From Absidia repens (taxonomy: Eukaryota > Mucoromycota > Mucoromycetes > Mucorales > Cunninghamellaceae), in contig MCGE01000008.1 in the NCBI GenBank assembly GCA_002105175.1, forward strand, positions 682,001 to 746,000: a stretch of DNA of 64,000 bases, given 5' to 3'. A program made the translations under genes and the position numbers. Shown here piece by piece: positions 23,354 through 36,132 of this stretch (its first letter is position 1; the number at the start of each line of letters is the position of its first letter). The notes beneath the pieces are model-generated. The model saw only the letters and a program-made list of their open reading frames with translations. It did not search any database and was not told the DNA's origin.

Positions 23354-25257
23354 CTAAGCAGAGGAGGCATCATCATCTGTTTGGCGCAGTTCTTCCATCA
23401 GTTGATAACATTCCTCTAGAGTGTTCACACAGAGCGCTTGTCCTTCAGGAATGTCACCTCGATCGTCATAAAACTTGCCATCTTTACGTACATTTTCAAT
23501 ACTGGCCAATTTCATTTGGTATCTATAAATAAAAAAAGATGGAGTTCAGAAAAATATCCATCATCACAGTGTAATTTATATTCTTCAACTTACGGGTAAA
23601 GTTCTTCAGGTGTACAAGGAGCGCCCGTTTTTTTCACAGCAAGTAAGCATTGTTTCACTGATGTCAATTGGTTGTAAATGGGAGTCAAGGCTTCGCCCAC
23701 AGGGACACTGTCATTCAAAAGTTCCAGAATCATTCGATAGCACTTGTGGAGTAAAAAGTTGACTACTGTTTGTCCATCCGGCGCATTTCCTTCCGCATCC
23801 AAAAATTTCCCAATCCTGTCTTGATCCACTTCTGAAGTCACCGGTGCCACCGCCGCTGCCGCTGTTGGATCCACATCTTCTTCTTTCCCGGTATATCGTA
23901 GTTTAACAATATCGTGTAGTTGATGCTGGTAGCTGAAAAGATCAGTTTGTCGCATTGTCCATTTTTGAGTCAGCGCCAATCGTTCCAAATGGTTCTTAAT
24001 TTCCACTAACCGTTCCCGTAATGATTGTAATGCTGGGGAAAAGTCGCTGGTAGTCACAATCACTAAATCGTACGCAAATTGGTGAACTTGATCCAAAAGC
24101 CCCGTCACCACAGCTTGGCCTGCAGGAGTGCCTCCATCCTCGTCCAAAAATTTGCCATCCACACGACTAGCATCGATGTCATTGAGTTCTTCTTGAAGTG
24201 GTAAGATGTCTTTGGAGCCGAAATCACTGCGACAGGCCACCGTCAGGAGCTGCCGACGAATGCGCAGTAATTTGTTTCGAATAGGAAGTCTATACATTAA
24301 ATAGAAATAATAAATACCGACGATTAGTCAGTCCATTACAATTGTCACCCTCCCCTCAAAACGAAAACTTACAATTCTGGGGACACCTCGTGAATGGTGG
24401 CCAGCAGTTTCTTGTATATGGTTTCTAAATTAGCCAAAAAAGCAAGAAAAAAAAAAAAAAACGGTATGATTAGTAATGGTCCGCATATTTCAGTTTTATT
24501 TTCATATTTATGATACATACCACATTGATGGAATTTATGCCATAAGATTTGCATAACAGGCTTCGTTAAAGCTTCGTTTTTTTCATCGATTGTCAAAACG
24601 TTTTTGATATCCTTTAACATGTTTGAATAAGGTTCCAAGAATTCTTCAGCATAAATACCAAATTCATCCAAGCGTTCAAAACAATGCTGGCGTGATTAAA
24701 ATATAATAAGTATAATGCATTCAACATCGAAGTTTTTGGAAGACTTACAGAAATAGAAATCACTTGAGAGTATACAGCAGGGCCTAAGTAAAAGATATCC
24801 TTAGTCAACAGTAAAGCTAGTCACCTCCTCCACCCTCTAAATACCGTCTTAGCTGTTAAAGTCCTTACTTTCTCTAATTTTCCCCAATGACAAGAAGCAT
24901 AAGCTGATCATTTGACAGACTTCATCCACCAAGTCGTCACAACGATTGGACTTTTGTTTGTCGTCCAATAGCACGCCATGTCGTACATCCGTCAGAGCTT
25001 GAAGAAGTTCGGCCGTCTCTTGTCGCAAGGGTTCTAGCTGATTGATATCCAAATGAGTCGTTCGATCCCGTTTCAGTACTGATAATCTCATTCGAAGATT
25101 TAATAGTTTCAAGAGGATCGGTTTTTCTATCATAATATATATTTTTTTCAAAAAAAAAAAAAAAGAAAAAACTATATGGTTAGACTTTCTCGATCCTTTT
25201 CAGAAAAAGAATCGTTGCTCATAGAGACTTACCTTCTTGAGGTACAGATTCAGGCAT
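23354..25257 (-). CDS. DUF2408-like protein of unknown function
   Basis: Seven exons: 25257-25233, 25126-24869, 24783-24749, 24686-24521, 24424-24373, 24289-23594, 23522-23354; phases fit and give 466 residues. I take it as the fungal family usually called DUF2408, from recall of the family and not from a search. It has two internally similar helical modules: RVDGKFLDEDGGTPAGQAVV is echoed by DRIGKFLDAEGNAPDGQTVV and again, more loosely, by RKDGKFYDDRGDIPEGQALC. Each is preceded by a long helical segment ending in a tetrapyrrole-free Leu-rich stretch (for example LRERLVEIKNHLERL). No signal peptide or membrane span. No function can be stated. Exon 1 is only 25 nt. Confidence 0.75.
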
Positions 25258-25510
25258 ATTCAGTATAACTTATTAATAATTTCAAGGGTAAAAGAAAGAA
25301 AAAAAAGTTTGGAAAGAACAAAAGGGAAAGACATGGAAAATGGCTATAATCGGCAAAAATAATTTTCCTTGATCGACTCACACCATCATGATATTTTCAA
25401 ATACCGCCCTACTTTTCCGCAAACAATGAATGATGAATAATATTAGGAAGTATTTTATTTGATTGGCTTTTGTATGGGTTTATTATAGTAATAAGCTATC
25501 TACATAATAC

Positions 25511-26190
25511 TCATGGTATATTGTGGGTAGGGGAAGTAATTTTTTTTTTAATATTAAAAGGCGGGAATTTAAAAGTATAGGGTATACAAGGAAGACAAAA
25601 AGGTGGTCCATGCAGGTACGATAGACAGTTTTTAATAAGAAAAAATCGCCCTAAAGATCTTGACCATTTGCCTTTCTTTTTTGGAGGAGGGATAGGGGAT
25701 GATGAAGGATTGAGTAAAAAAGCCATGTCGCACCATTCACACCGATCGTCCACAGTGCCTTGCATATGCATGTCACAACTAGGGCACCAATAAAGTGCAC
25801 TAATAGCTGAGCTATCTGGCTGAGGCGTAAATCCTGTACGAAAAGCCCATGCTGTACTAGGCACTGGTGTTGTCATCCACGGAAAAACAGGCGATGGTGA
25901 CGAATCTATATCATGTAAATCTTTTATACTAGAGGTAGAAGAGGAGATAGATGACATGGACGATAATGGTGAGAATGGCGGAGATGGATTTGATGGAGAT
26001 TTTTTCTTTTTCTCAAGGGTGAGTGATTATTTCCAGCTGTGTCGTTGATAATAAATGTTTCTTTGGCAATAGATGAGGCCGAGGCTGACGAGGAGGATGC
26101 TGCGGATGGTTGATTTTTTTCTTGTGAGCGACATGATGGTAGTAGCTTCGACATTTTTCGAAAAAATGATATAAAATTTGGCGATGCCAT
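25511..26190 (-). CDS. small zinc-ribbon protein, frame broken by one base
   Basis: The ATG at 26190 opens a Ser/Ala-rich frame (MASPNFISFFRKMSKLLPSC) that ends early. A second frame runs from about 25990 to 25511. Adding one base in the A run near 26000 would join them, giving SPSNPSPPFSPLSS across the break; no GT-AG intron does so. The distinctive part is CPSCDMHMQGTVDDRCEWC, a CxxC-x12-CxxC zinc ribbon flanked by aromatic residues (YW before, DMAF after). The C-terminal 40 residues are basic and may be read-through beyond an undetected splice site. Function unknown. It could be two unrelated frames, but composition on both sides is alike. Confidence 0.45.
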
Positions 26191-26542
26191 TATTACAATC
26201 TCAAGCAGAGTATGATATAATGATAGGGAAGATTGAAAACAAAGAAAAAAAAACAACAACACTTTAAGTACAATGAATACAAAATCAAAATCAAGGATTA
26301 CACACTTTATCCAATTAGCCCAGATGTACTAAAAATGGAAGACAATGATCACGTTCATATACCTTATACAAAATTAAAGGAAATAAATCACACAGGAATA
26401 AAATAATAAAATAATAAAAGGTCGTGTCTTTATTTATTTACACAAATAACTAAAACTAAAATAAGGGACTGGCTAATAAACAAAAGGAGAAGGGGGAGAG
26501 AGATAGAGTGAGACATAAACTTCGTACATAAAGACTAAATTA
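26191..26542. other. intergenic, no gene seen
   Basis: AT-rich promoter of the zinc-ribbon frame and 3' flank of the tricalbin gene, with repeated AATAAA-type sequence around 26397-26415. Nothing else recognised. Confidence 0.5.
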
Positions 26543-29500
26543 CTACAAAGAAGACGTTGATGGTTCAAAATCAATGCGTAAATGAAGTTCACCAGAGCCA
26601 ATAGGATATAACGGCACCCACTGATCCAAGCTTCGTTGATCTGGTTGAACCAAGTCCCAGATATTTTTTCGGAATTGTCCCAAATCTACGGCATTTTTAA
26701 GGCGATTGTAATCCTTCACCTTGAAATCAAACATGGCTGGTTCCCCTGTCAAGTTGCATGTAAAGGTTTCGTTCCTATAAAATATATAAAAGAGATAAAT
26801 TAAAAATAAATAAGAGATCATCAGATCATCCCGCCACCATCCCTTACCATTCAGGACGTAAAGTTTTCTTGATCACCCTCGTTTTGTAAACTTGTTCATT
26901 TGATAGTCGCACACGCACGAAAGGGTCGCTTGTTCCAGATTTGTCAACACCACGCACACCACGCGCTTCCACTAACTTGACTGTCACCGTTCCCGGTACG
27001 CCTTGACTGTTGCTTCCGGCTCCGACCGCTCCATCATCTACGGATCCAATCATAGAGACGCTATCATCATTTTGCCAGGTATTGACACTGGAAGCTCTTG
27101 ATCGCCCCATAGTGCTTTCTACATCCAATGACTGCCGATTGTTGTAATTTTGTTCGCTTGTAAGAGATGAGGATATAGATGATCTTGGGAGAGGCTCCGA
27201 TACATTGCTTTGTCCATTGTTGATATATGCCCCTGAATCGCCAAGAACCGCTGAGGTGAGCGTCTTTTTGTTCGCCAATAATCTAGGATGCCACAAAAAT
27301 CTAACACGGACACTTCCCGAGACACCAGCAACACCATCTAAAGGAATATCTACGTCATTTGTTGTAAAGCTTTCGACATTGTCCCCACGAATAGTAATAC
27401 CACCAGACCCTATTGAGATAAAAATAAAATATAAAGGAGGTCAGTTGAAATATCAAGGAATGCTTTTTTCATATCATAGACAGTAAACTTACCAATGGGG
27501 CTGTGACCCTTGATGTGATTCCAATCAAAGACTTCAATTCGGAAAGAGGCTGTCACTCGTGATTGCTAGAATAAGTAGTTGATCATTAATATTAGTTTCA
27601 TTCCCAACCCCCGATTAATTTGATGCTACTTACAATTGGCACAGTAAAGGTCTCGTTTTTCCATTCAGGATTCAAGGTTTTCTTGACCACTGTACTCTTG
27701 AATAAGCGTTCCCCATTGACGGTAAATACAACGTAAGGGTCACTTGTGCCGGTTTTATCTGCAGCCAACAAATTTTGAGCGCTCAACAAGGATACCGTCA
27801 ACTTGCCTTGATCTAGATCGATTCAAAAAAAAGTGAGTATACAGATCTATTTTCAATTCTTCAATTATTTTTTAATAACTTACTATCCAGGCTTTCATCA
27901 GGATTCAACACGAAGTCAGCGGAAGGAATGAAATCAAAACTGAGACGAATGGTACCGTGACCTTGTGCGCCCAATAAATCATACCAGTCCCCAGTATGAT
28001 CCCATTCATAGCCGTGTTCACCGTTGTCATTGTCATTACTGCTGTTGTTCATTTGGTTTTCACGATATTCACGGTGATAGCGCTGGATACGTCGAATAAT
28101 GGTGTTGGCAGGGCAAACCCAATAGCCCAACTTGCGATCGTCCTTTTCATCCATGGAAACAGGTCGAATTTCAATGGCCACCCTCGAGAAATCAGCTTCT
28201 TTGATGAACACGTCGCCTGTTTCATTGAATTCCATGTTGCGTCCACGAAGTTTTGATGTTTTGAATTGAGGTAATAAAGAGTCCACAGCAAGCTGACAGT
28301 AGGCATAGCTGGCACTAGGTAGTTGAACTTCATGAATCTTGACACGCAACACACCAGAAGTGTAAGCCGAATAATCCACCATATCGTCAGGAGTGTATTT
28401 GATGTAGGAGCCATGCAGATCCTTGATTGGTAATAAATCTTGAGGGCCACTTTCATTTGCTGTACTATCCGTGGTTCCTTCAGTCGATTCGATCGCTTTG
28501 CGGCGCTGAGGCAGGGCCAAAAGAGGAATGAATTCAGTTCGGTAGAATAATTCACCTTTGGCGACTCGTCGGTCCGTAGAGCGCAGTTGGGCCAATCTAC
28601 ATCGGATGTATAAAGTGGTTAGTAATGAAGTGTATTTACAAGAAAAAGTGTCTTCGACTTACTTATCACAGGGAGGTCCAACAGCTTCATACCATCGATC
28701 AGGATCAACACTTTGGTTTCCAACATGTTGTCGAATAATATCTACCATGTTGATATTTGTGATTCCCAAACTCTTATCAGGAGTACGTGCATTCCAGTCC
28801 TACAATAAGCAAATAAAAAGATACCAAAGTCAATCTGTAATCCAAATCAACTCCTTTTTTTTTATTCTTTTTACCATCACTTCAAGCACCATATTTTCCT
28901 TTGTAGAGTGTACAGGGACATACAGCGTTTCACCCCATTCAGGATATAGGTTGTTATCGACCACTTCAGTTTGAGTACGCACTTGATTTCCAGAGAGCAC
29001 ACGTACATAAGGATCGGATTTTCCATTGGTGACAGCTTCTACATTTCGGAGATCCCTAGCTTCCCAGAAGGTGAATCGTATCACACCCACGGCCGGTTCT
29101 TCATAACCATGCTGACCAACACGATCAGCCAATCCCGCCATCAAAACCGGTTTCCATTCTGCATTCAAGTGAATTTCGCCAATATCCTTATCATCTTGCT
29201 TCAGTGGCCACCATCCTTGCTTGCTTTCTTGAAGTCGCATAAGATCCACCAACTGAGTAGTAAACACACCAGCCAACGTATCCTTTTGTGAGCCAGCCAT
29301 TACTTGCCGTACCTCCACGCGTACATACACATCGGTTTTATCCAATATCACCAATTCATCCACGTGAGCATAGACGGGTTCATCAGTTCGTTTGACAGTA
29401 TTTGTTTTGATCTTTTCCGTTCCGTTAACAATCACACGGACAAACGTATTAATTCTTGAATTGCCCAAGTTCCGACATCCATGTATTACGAAACGAAGAA

Positions 29501-31917
29501 TACCAGAGTCTAATGTTAAAAAAAAATTGAAGGATGAATAAAATCGCTAATAACTCAGTGTAAGAGATAATCGGGTCTTACTTGATTCCACCGCCGGTTC
29601 AATAGTGCCATCTAGACGTCTGAATGGCTTTGACACTGGTAAGTAGCGAATGTCTGCTCGTAGGTCACTGACCACTTTTCCATTGTTCAAAAGAAGTAAA
29701 TCCCTATAAGCAGACGAAAGACATGAGACGATTAAGCCTAATTCTTTTCTGTTCATTCCAAATGACCCCACTCCGGAAAAAAATAAATATTTGTTCCTTA
29801 CAATCCTTCTTGTTCCTTGCTATCATCATCCATTTGCCGTAAATCAAATTGAGCTGTGGCGAGACGTCGGTCCTTAGCATCGGGGTTGTGTGTTCGTAGT
29901 TCCATGCATAGCTGAGCAGACAAGTTGTTGAGTAAGAGGAATCTAGTTTCGTTCCATTGGGGCTGATGAGTATGTTCCTTGACACCAGTGCGTCCAAGTT
30001 CTTGGCCATGGTCCAGATAAAATCGAATATAGGGGTTTGGGATGCCTTTTGTCAGATGAGCCACGTTTCGTATGTTAGAGCATGAGTATACAGTCACCGC
30101 CAATACACCATTCGCTTGAGCTAAAGACAAGAAAACAAAGCGATCAGTAATATGCTTAACGATATCTCATATTTTTTATGTTAAACTTACTGATATCGAG
30201 TTCACCGGCCATGAGTTTTTCAATATCCAATGTAAACGTATTTGGGGAATACAGCATAGGACCTAGAATAGCATGTACTTGCTCACGGATAAAGCTATGC
30301 AGGCCAGGGATCTAAATAACAACAAGTAAAATAGAGGTCAGATATGTAAGCTAAAAAAAAAAAAAAAAAAAAAAAAAGGAATGGATCCTTTCACTTACAA
30401 AGTTGACATCAAAGCCAAAAGAGTCAGTACCAAGAGGTTTCAAAACGTAATCAAAGGTAGGTTTTTCTAAAAAGCTTGCATCCACCATTTTGGCAAAGGG
30501 GAATCGAGCGATAAACTTGATCTTGACACGCATATGGCCACTAAAAGTCAAATCCTCCACTAAACATGGAAACCCAGCACCAACCATTTTCTTGCCAAAT
30601 CGAATATTTAGAGTGATACGAGGATTCACCTTTGTGTCCAACTCTTCCATTGTCAAGTCCATCATATCACTTGGGGTAAAAGAGACTTTCCAATCCATAC
30701 ACTAGATACGTTAATAAAAAAACAAACATTTGTCAAAGAATGAGTGAGGATATATAAACATGCATAGTTTTTCCATTTCATTCTTACCACTGTATCGGGT
30801 TCCGTATTTTGATACGTTTTCACACTTTCCACACGGAATGGTTTTGTTCCAAGAGTAAATGTTGTTAATTTCACAGAGTCTACATAGCCAGGCAAATAAT
30901 CATTGATATAAGTGTCTAAGTTTTCCACCACCAAAGCACTAGCCACCGGTTCAAAAATCAGCCAGAATTTTTGTAAAAAGCTATTGATCCATTCCACCGG
31001 CTCTTCATCGGCTTCCAGTTTGATTTTGGCTAATTCACGTTGAATATCATCCCTGGCATTTGTTCTAAATCGTCGCATACTTGTTTGATAGTAAGTCCCT
31101 ATTACGTATAAAAGAAGAATAGTATGATTAGTACATAGAATCATAGCCACCACATGAGACTTGATTTGACCTAATAAAGTTTAGTTTGTCTATTCTCTCG
31201 CACTTCCCCCCTCCCCCCCCAAAAAAAAATAACCCAGTTTTTACCTAAGGCTAGACAGCCAACGATCACTGTGCCAATACTGCTGTTCGCTTTTGCCAGC
31301 ACCCAACCCATAATAGCAGTAAGGAATATGACAAACACATTATGATACCATTCACCATAAACACCATTAGGTAAGAGTTCGTCCCAGAAGTCAGTACCTT
31401 TGACTTGAGAATTGGCAGAGGAAGAATGAGCCACCGATTTAGCGAATCTTTGCCAGCCAATGCGATACCAGTCAGGAATACGAGAAGGAGAAGGAGGATA
31501 AAATGCACCGACCATTTTCAATTCATCTTGGGTAAAGTTGCCATTACCATTGTCCGTATTGATAACGTTGCTGTTCCTTTTGTTTGTACTTGCTGATGTT
31601 TCGTTTGGGGTGGTACGTATGGCCGTAGCAGGAGAAGGTTTGGAAGAAGCAATAGGATGTGCCACTGGTTTTTTTTCGGCGGTATTGACGGATTGAATAA
31701 TATCTTCTGTTTGGTGAGAGGAGAGTTCAGTTTGAATACCTTGAGAGCTTGCTTTGAGGGTATGAATATCCGGTAACAAATCAGCAGGGACACTTGAAGG
31801 TTGTTGTGGACGACTTGAGTTTTCCATGCCAAGACCAGAAGAGGAAAGTGAAGAAGAACGACTGCGTAGATTATTTTCGAATGGTTCCTCTCCACGAGAA
31901 GTATCAGGCGTGGACAT
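26543..31917 (-). CDS. tricalbin / extended-synaptotagmin-like SMP and multi-C2 protein
   Basis: Thirteen exons on the minus strand (first 31917-31245, then 31098-30788, 30701-30399, 30311-30191, 30120-29802, 29703-29582, 29509-28875, 28799-28663, 28596-27884, 27812-27634, 27565-27493, 27409-26848, last 26774-26543) give 1,459 residues with all phases consistent. An N-terminal disordered region precedes a membrane hairpin (VFVIFLTAIMGWVLA and IGTVIVGCLALG), then the SMP lipid-transfer domain (ESVEWIN-type motif here EEPVEWINSFLQKFW; LDTYINDYLPGYVDSVKL). At least five C2 domains follow: YSCSNIRNVAHL; GCRNLGNSRINTFVRV; WEARDLRNVEAV; SAQNLLAADKTGTSDPYVVF; EARGVRGVDKSGTSDPFVRV. A sixth, degenerate one may start at GVLRVKIHEVQL. 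The last two keep the Asp residues expected for calcium binding. Tricalbins tether the ER to the plasma membrane and move lipid. Its start is 242 bp from the divergent HAD gene. Confidence 0.93.
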
Positions 31918-32159
31918 ACTTTGTTTTTGGAGTGAGTCGCGTGACGAGTATGGGAAGGGAAAAAAAAAAAAGAAAAAAAAGGGAAAAAAGTAAAAGGGCG
32001 CAAAAAAATAATCATGGCAAAACGGGAGCATCACTAGACGGGGTTTAAAACACCTTTTGCAATTAATGCTCTACAGCCCAAAATATCCCAGCTCTTCCAA
32101 GAAAAAAAAAAAAAAAAAAAAAAAAGTCAAACCCTTCCGTTCCCTTTATCTCTCACAAC
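31918..32159. promoter_or_regulatory. divergent promoter, tricalbin / HAD phosphatase
   Basis: 242 bp between two divergent start codons. It contains A-rich runs (about 31958-31988 and 32102-32125), poly(dA) on the plus strand. Such tracts exclude nucleosomes in fungal promoters; that role here is inferred. Confidence 0.55.
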
Positions 32160-33267
32160 ATGGTCGATAATTACGATTTATCAAAACTAAAACTGGTCTG
32201 CTCTGACTTGGATGGTACCCTTATATGTGGAAAATACAACGCGTAATAATCAAATATTTTCAAAAGCCAAAATATGTATCTTATCTTATTTTATTTTCAT
32301 TTTTATATATTACTTTATAGATGTTTGGTGTCAGAACGCAGTGCCAAAGTGCTACAAGAACTTGAAGCTGAGGGTGTCCAAATTGTTGTTGCCTCTGGCA
32401 GACCTCCTCGCTCTATGGAACCAGTGCTTGAACTACTCAAATTAGACCATCCATGGATTATCAGTTGCAATGGGGGCATAGTATTGGACAACAAGCAGAA
32501 AGCCATTCTCAAGAGCTTCCCCATTGTGCAGCAACATGTCTATCCGGCTATTAAAAATATCAAGGATGCATTGGGCGACGACGTTTATATTGGTGTAGAA
32601 AGTGGAATGATGTTCAAGTGTGAAGAAGGGTATGCAGCAATGCGTGGACCGGCGAACATGAACCACCCTTACAAATGTATCTCTCAACTCGAAGACTTCG
32701 CCTGTGAACCTGTGGAAAAGTTAGTGATTCTACACAAGACCTGGGACGCGGAACAACTACACAAATACATCAGCAGCCAAGTCTTCGCTGATGCAAAGTG
32801 GGAAGATATTATCAACATCACTTTCTCCAACGTCCACTTCATTGAAATCTCGGCGACAAACGTGTCCAAGGGTACAACACTCAAATCTCTTTGTGATGAA
32901 AATCAGTATACGGCAGATCAAGTCATCAGTTTCGGAGACATGGCCAACGACGTTACTATGTTACGGTTTGCCGGTAAGAATTGGGATGGGTCATTGTGCG
33001 TTAGAAAGGCATCAAAATCAATTAGTGACTATCTTCTTTTCTGTTTAGGTATTGGTGTTGCAATGGAAAACGCTCATGAAACTGCAAAGAAGGCTGCAGG
33101 TAAGGAACAATAAGCACATTGGATTATTGATGTCGAGCTAATCATTTATAATATATATTTATATATACGGGTGAAAAGATTTTATCACTTTGTCAAATCT
33201 AAATCAAGGTGTGGCAGTGGTGCTGGAGAAAATGTTGCAGCAAATCAGATCAAAAAGTGCCAACTGA
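32160..33267 (+). CDS. Cof-type HAD superfamily phosphatase
   Basis: Four exons (32160-32242, 32321-32973, 33049-33099, 33209-33267) give 281 residues. Motif I CSDLDGTLI has the nucleophile Asp and acid/base Asp; motif II is VVASGRPP; motif III Lys lies in NVSKGTTLKSL; motif IV is SFGDMANDVTMLRFAG. A cap domain of the C2B (Cof) type sits between II and III. GIGVAMENAHE and AAGVAVVLEKML complete the fold. Such enzymes dephosphorylate sugar phosphates, pyridoxal phosphate or FMN; substrate not predictable. Two of the introns begin in glycine codons of the conserved C-terminal loops. Poly(A) signal at 33340-33345. Confidence 0.92.
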
Positions 33268-33879
33268 TCGATCCCCTTTAGGTTAGGCATATTGTAGTGT
33301 TAGATGCATATCTTGTTTTTATGATTGTATTTGCCTTTTAATAAAAGAAAATGATGCAAACGCGTCTTTTATTTATACATATTGTATAATATGAAAAGTG
33401 TCAGTGAAACATTATTTACATTTGTGGGGTGTTAGTTGTAGGATGTGGGATGGATAGGGGTTGGGAATTTGGGTATGATATATATGCTGGTAATAAAATG
33501 AAGTACAGCACGGACGCATAGAGAAGAACGGAGAAGTTAACAAGTACCATATATCTCCTTTCATACACAACACAATCATTTCCATTGATATATATATATA
33601 TATATACATACACACACTTTACACATTCAACAGATATACAATCAAAACACAAAACAAAACAATGCAAAACAAAAACAACATCAATTGAATTCCATAAAAA
33701 CACCGTTGTTTATTTCATCAATATATGTATAAAGAAAAATCCCAGTAACAAACTAAAAACAAATAAAAACCCTATCCTAATTCCTAATTCCTAATAAATA
33801 ATGATGATAAGAAATGATATACAAACAAACAAAAAAAAAAAAATCCAAAGTCTTGATGATGGTGATGATGATTGAGTTA
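33268..33879. other. convergent intergenic region
   Basis: 3' flanks of the HAD gene (+) and OSBP gene (-), with a TA/CA-rich stretch at about 33585-33620. Only short low-complexity open frames; no gene supported. Confidence 0.6.
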
Positions 33880-34506
33880 TTATTGACGAACGACCCAGTT
33901 TCCAGCAGTAGAGGGTTCATATTTGTTCTTGACAGCAGACGACAGCATTTTCTGTAATGATTGGACCTTGCCATTTGGATCTTCCCATTTAAAGTACACC
34001 GGTTCCCAGTCCTTTTGGGCTTGTTCCCGTTCAGCCAATTCTGCGCGCTTTTGGTTTTCAATCTTGCTTTTTTCAGTCCCCGCCTTGGTGGTATCGCCTT
34101 GTTTGATAGCCTCCGAGACATGTTGCCATACCTTACGTGATTCCATTTCGCCTTGTTCTTCAAATGCCTTTTCAACCATGGGTGCGGGCGTCAATGCTGT
34201 TACGTCCAAAAAGGGGTCGCTTTTCTTGGATCCATATGCCGTGATGGTGGATTTGTGGCTCCATTGTCCTTCAATCTTGTACACATATTCCTTGCTGCTA
34301 CCGCCATTCTTGCGAATGTATGCCTTGAAGTGATTCCTTTCGCCAGAGATCCATCCTCGGGAAGAGAATTCAAATGTGACGTAAAGACCAGTGGTAGATT
34401 GGATATACGAGTTGCCAGTTAATTCCACATAAGGTGCTATCAAAATATAAAAAAGAGGATGAGCACACATGTTTTGGTTGTTCCCAATCCAGCCCCCACC
34501 TTCCCC

Positions 34507-34544
<38 letters not shown>

Positions 34545-35264
34545 CTCTAGATGAAGTTAGTATTTCTAAAATTTTTACCTGCGTACCAAATACCGTTCAC
34601 GGTAAGAGAAGGGCTTGTCAAGAGATAAGATTCTTCGGATTCCAGTTCCACCACACTTTGGCCAACTTGATCACAAATCAGAGATGTAGTAGAGAATCTT
34701 GTCTTTTGTCCAGTATGACCATTCAAGGTGAGACCCGCCTTTTCATTCTTGATACAAAAACCAGTAATAGGGGGATGATGGGACACTTGTTCACAAACAA
34801 CGCTAGTTTCACCGCAACCCTCTACTTCACCCCATTTCATAAAGTATTGCTCCCCAAGCACAGGATTGAAAGGCTTCTTTTCCCATTCACCTTTAGGCAC
34901 ACGACTTGAGTAAGAGGCATTCAATGATGAGACATACCACTTGACAAAAGCTACCATACGGTCCACCGAATCTTCTGGTTGAGGAATCGCGGCAAAGAGT
35001 TCAGGTTGTTGAGTCCAGTATTCCCTAAATGAAGCCAAAGAAATAAAATTTTCAGTAAAACTAGATGAGCAGCTCCCTTTATCATCAAAAAGTACCAACT
35101 TACGAGTATTCAATAAGAGACACAGGTGCGAGTAAAAAGGGAGGACAAGTCAGAGCGGAGAGGTCACCCGAAAAGGAAGTCAGCGACTTTAAGAAGCTGT
35201 GGAAAGCACCTTTTTGTTCGGCAGGGATTTGATCCACATTGTTGACTTCATCAGGAGCAGACAT
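33880..35264 (-). CDS. oxysterol-binding protein, short Osh4/Kes1 type
   Basis: Three exons (35264-35104, 35024-34579, 34436-33880) give 387 residues, a stand-alone ORD without PH or ankyrin domains, like yeast Osh4/Kes1 (434 residues). The family signature EQVSHHPP is present, as are KPFNPVLGEQY, the lid region near the N-terminus (SFLKSLTSFSGDL), and a C-terminal KWEDP-type segment. These proteins exchange sterol for PI4P between membranes at the Golgi and plasma membrane. Intron 2 carries a (CA)n tract at about 34508-34540. It lies head-to-tail with the Vps9 gene upstream. Confidence 0.95.
34508..34540. repeat. CA dinucleotide microsatellite in OSBP intron
   Basis: About 16 CA units between the donor and acceptor of the second intron of the OSBP gene. 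Confidence 0.9.
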
Positions 35265-36132
35265 AGTATATTAGATAAAGGTTTGAATAAGAGTAAGAGG
35301 TAAAAGAAAAAAAATAAGATGAAAGAAAGAAAAGCAAAAAAAAAAAAAAAAGAACTCAAAAAAGAAGAGTGAGAAATATAAAAAGAGCGAGCAAGATTTA
35401 AAAACAGATTAAACCCCGCTCGCCGCTGCCAAGAGTTATTGTTGTGTTGAGTGAGAATGATATAGATTCATGGTAAGCGATCATGCAGACCAAAAAAAAA
35501 AAACCTATTTTTTTTTTCCACTAGTGACGGTTTCAGGATTTTTTATCTTAAAACCTGTTTATTCTAAAAACAGTCTACTTTCTATGATTCATTCGATATC
35601 GTCATTCTCCCTTCTTAACAAAAGGTCAACCACATACATTTGGTGATTGGCCAAAGGGTCTGTACTAACACGTGGTTTCATATCATCACCAACGGCATTC
35701 ATGACAGCATATCCCCTGCCCCTCTTCTTTCTCTCTGTCTCTCTGTCACCGTTTCTTTCATTCCTATTACTGCCATTCCCTCCCCCCAAACCCATTGCCC
35801 CCAAAAAAATACATGACGATATTGACAAAAGTCCACTCCTTCTCTTCTTAGAATAAATCAATCTCAACTTTCACGTGAGCTAAATCCACCGCACATCCCG
35901 TTTCTCCGCCAAATCAATCGAAGTGGACATGAAAAACAAAATCAAATATATATTAAAAAAAGGCTTTCCTTATTCAATATTGTATATTTTTATTTTTCAA
36001 AAAGCAGTCAAATCAATAAAAATGTATCCTAACGTCCACTACTAAGAGAAAACATAATCAAATATATAAAGCATATAACAGTGAATAAATCTATTGCTAA
36101 GGTTTTTTGTTTGTGCCAATTTATCCCCTTTC
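35265..36132. other. intergenic, OSBP promoter and Vps9 3' flank
   Basis: Contains A-rich runs next to the OSBP start (about 35305-35355) and the 3' flank of the Vps9 gene. A 92-codon minus-strand frame at 35589-35867 has no recognised domain, odd composition and no splice context; not called. Confidence 0.55.

Noticed and set aside
35589..35867. 92-codon minus-strand frame
   Set aside because: No domain, low-complexity charged composition, no splice or promoter context.
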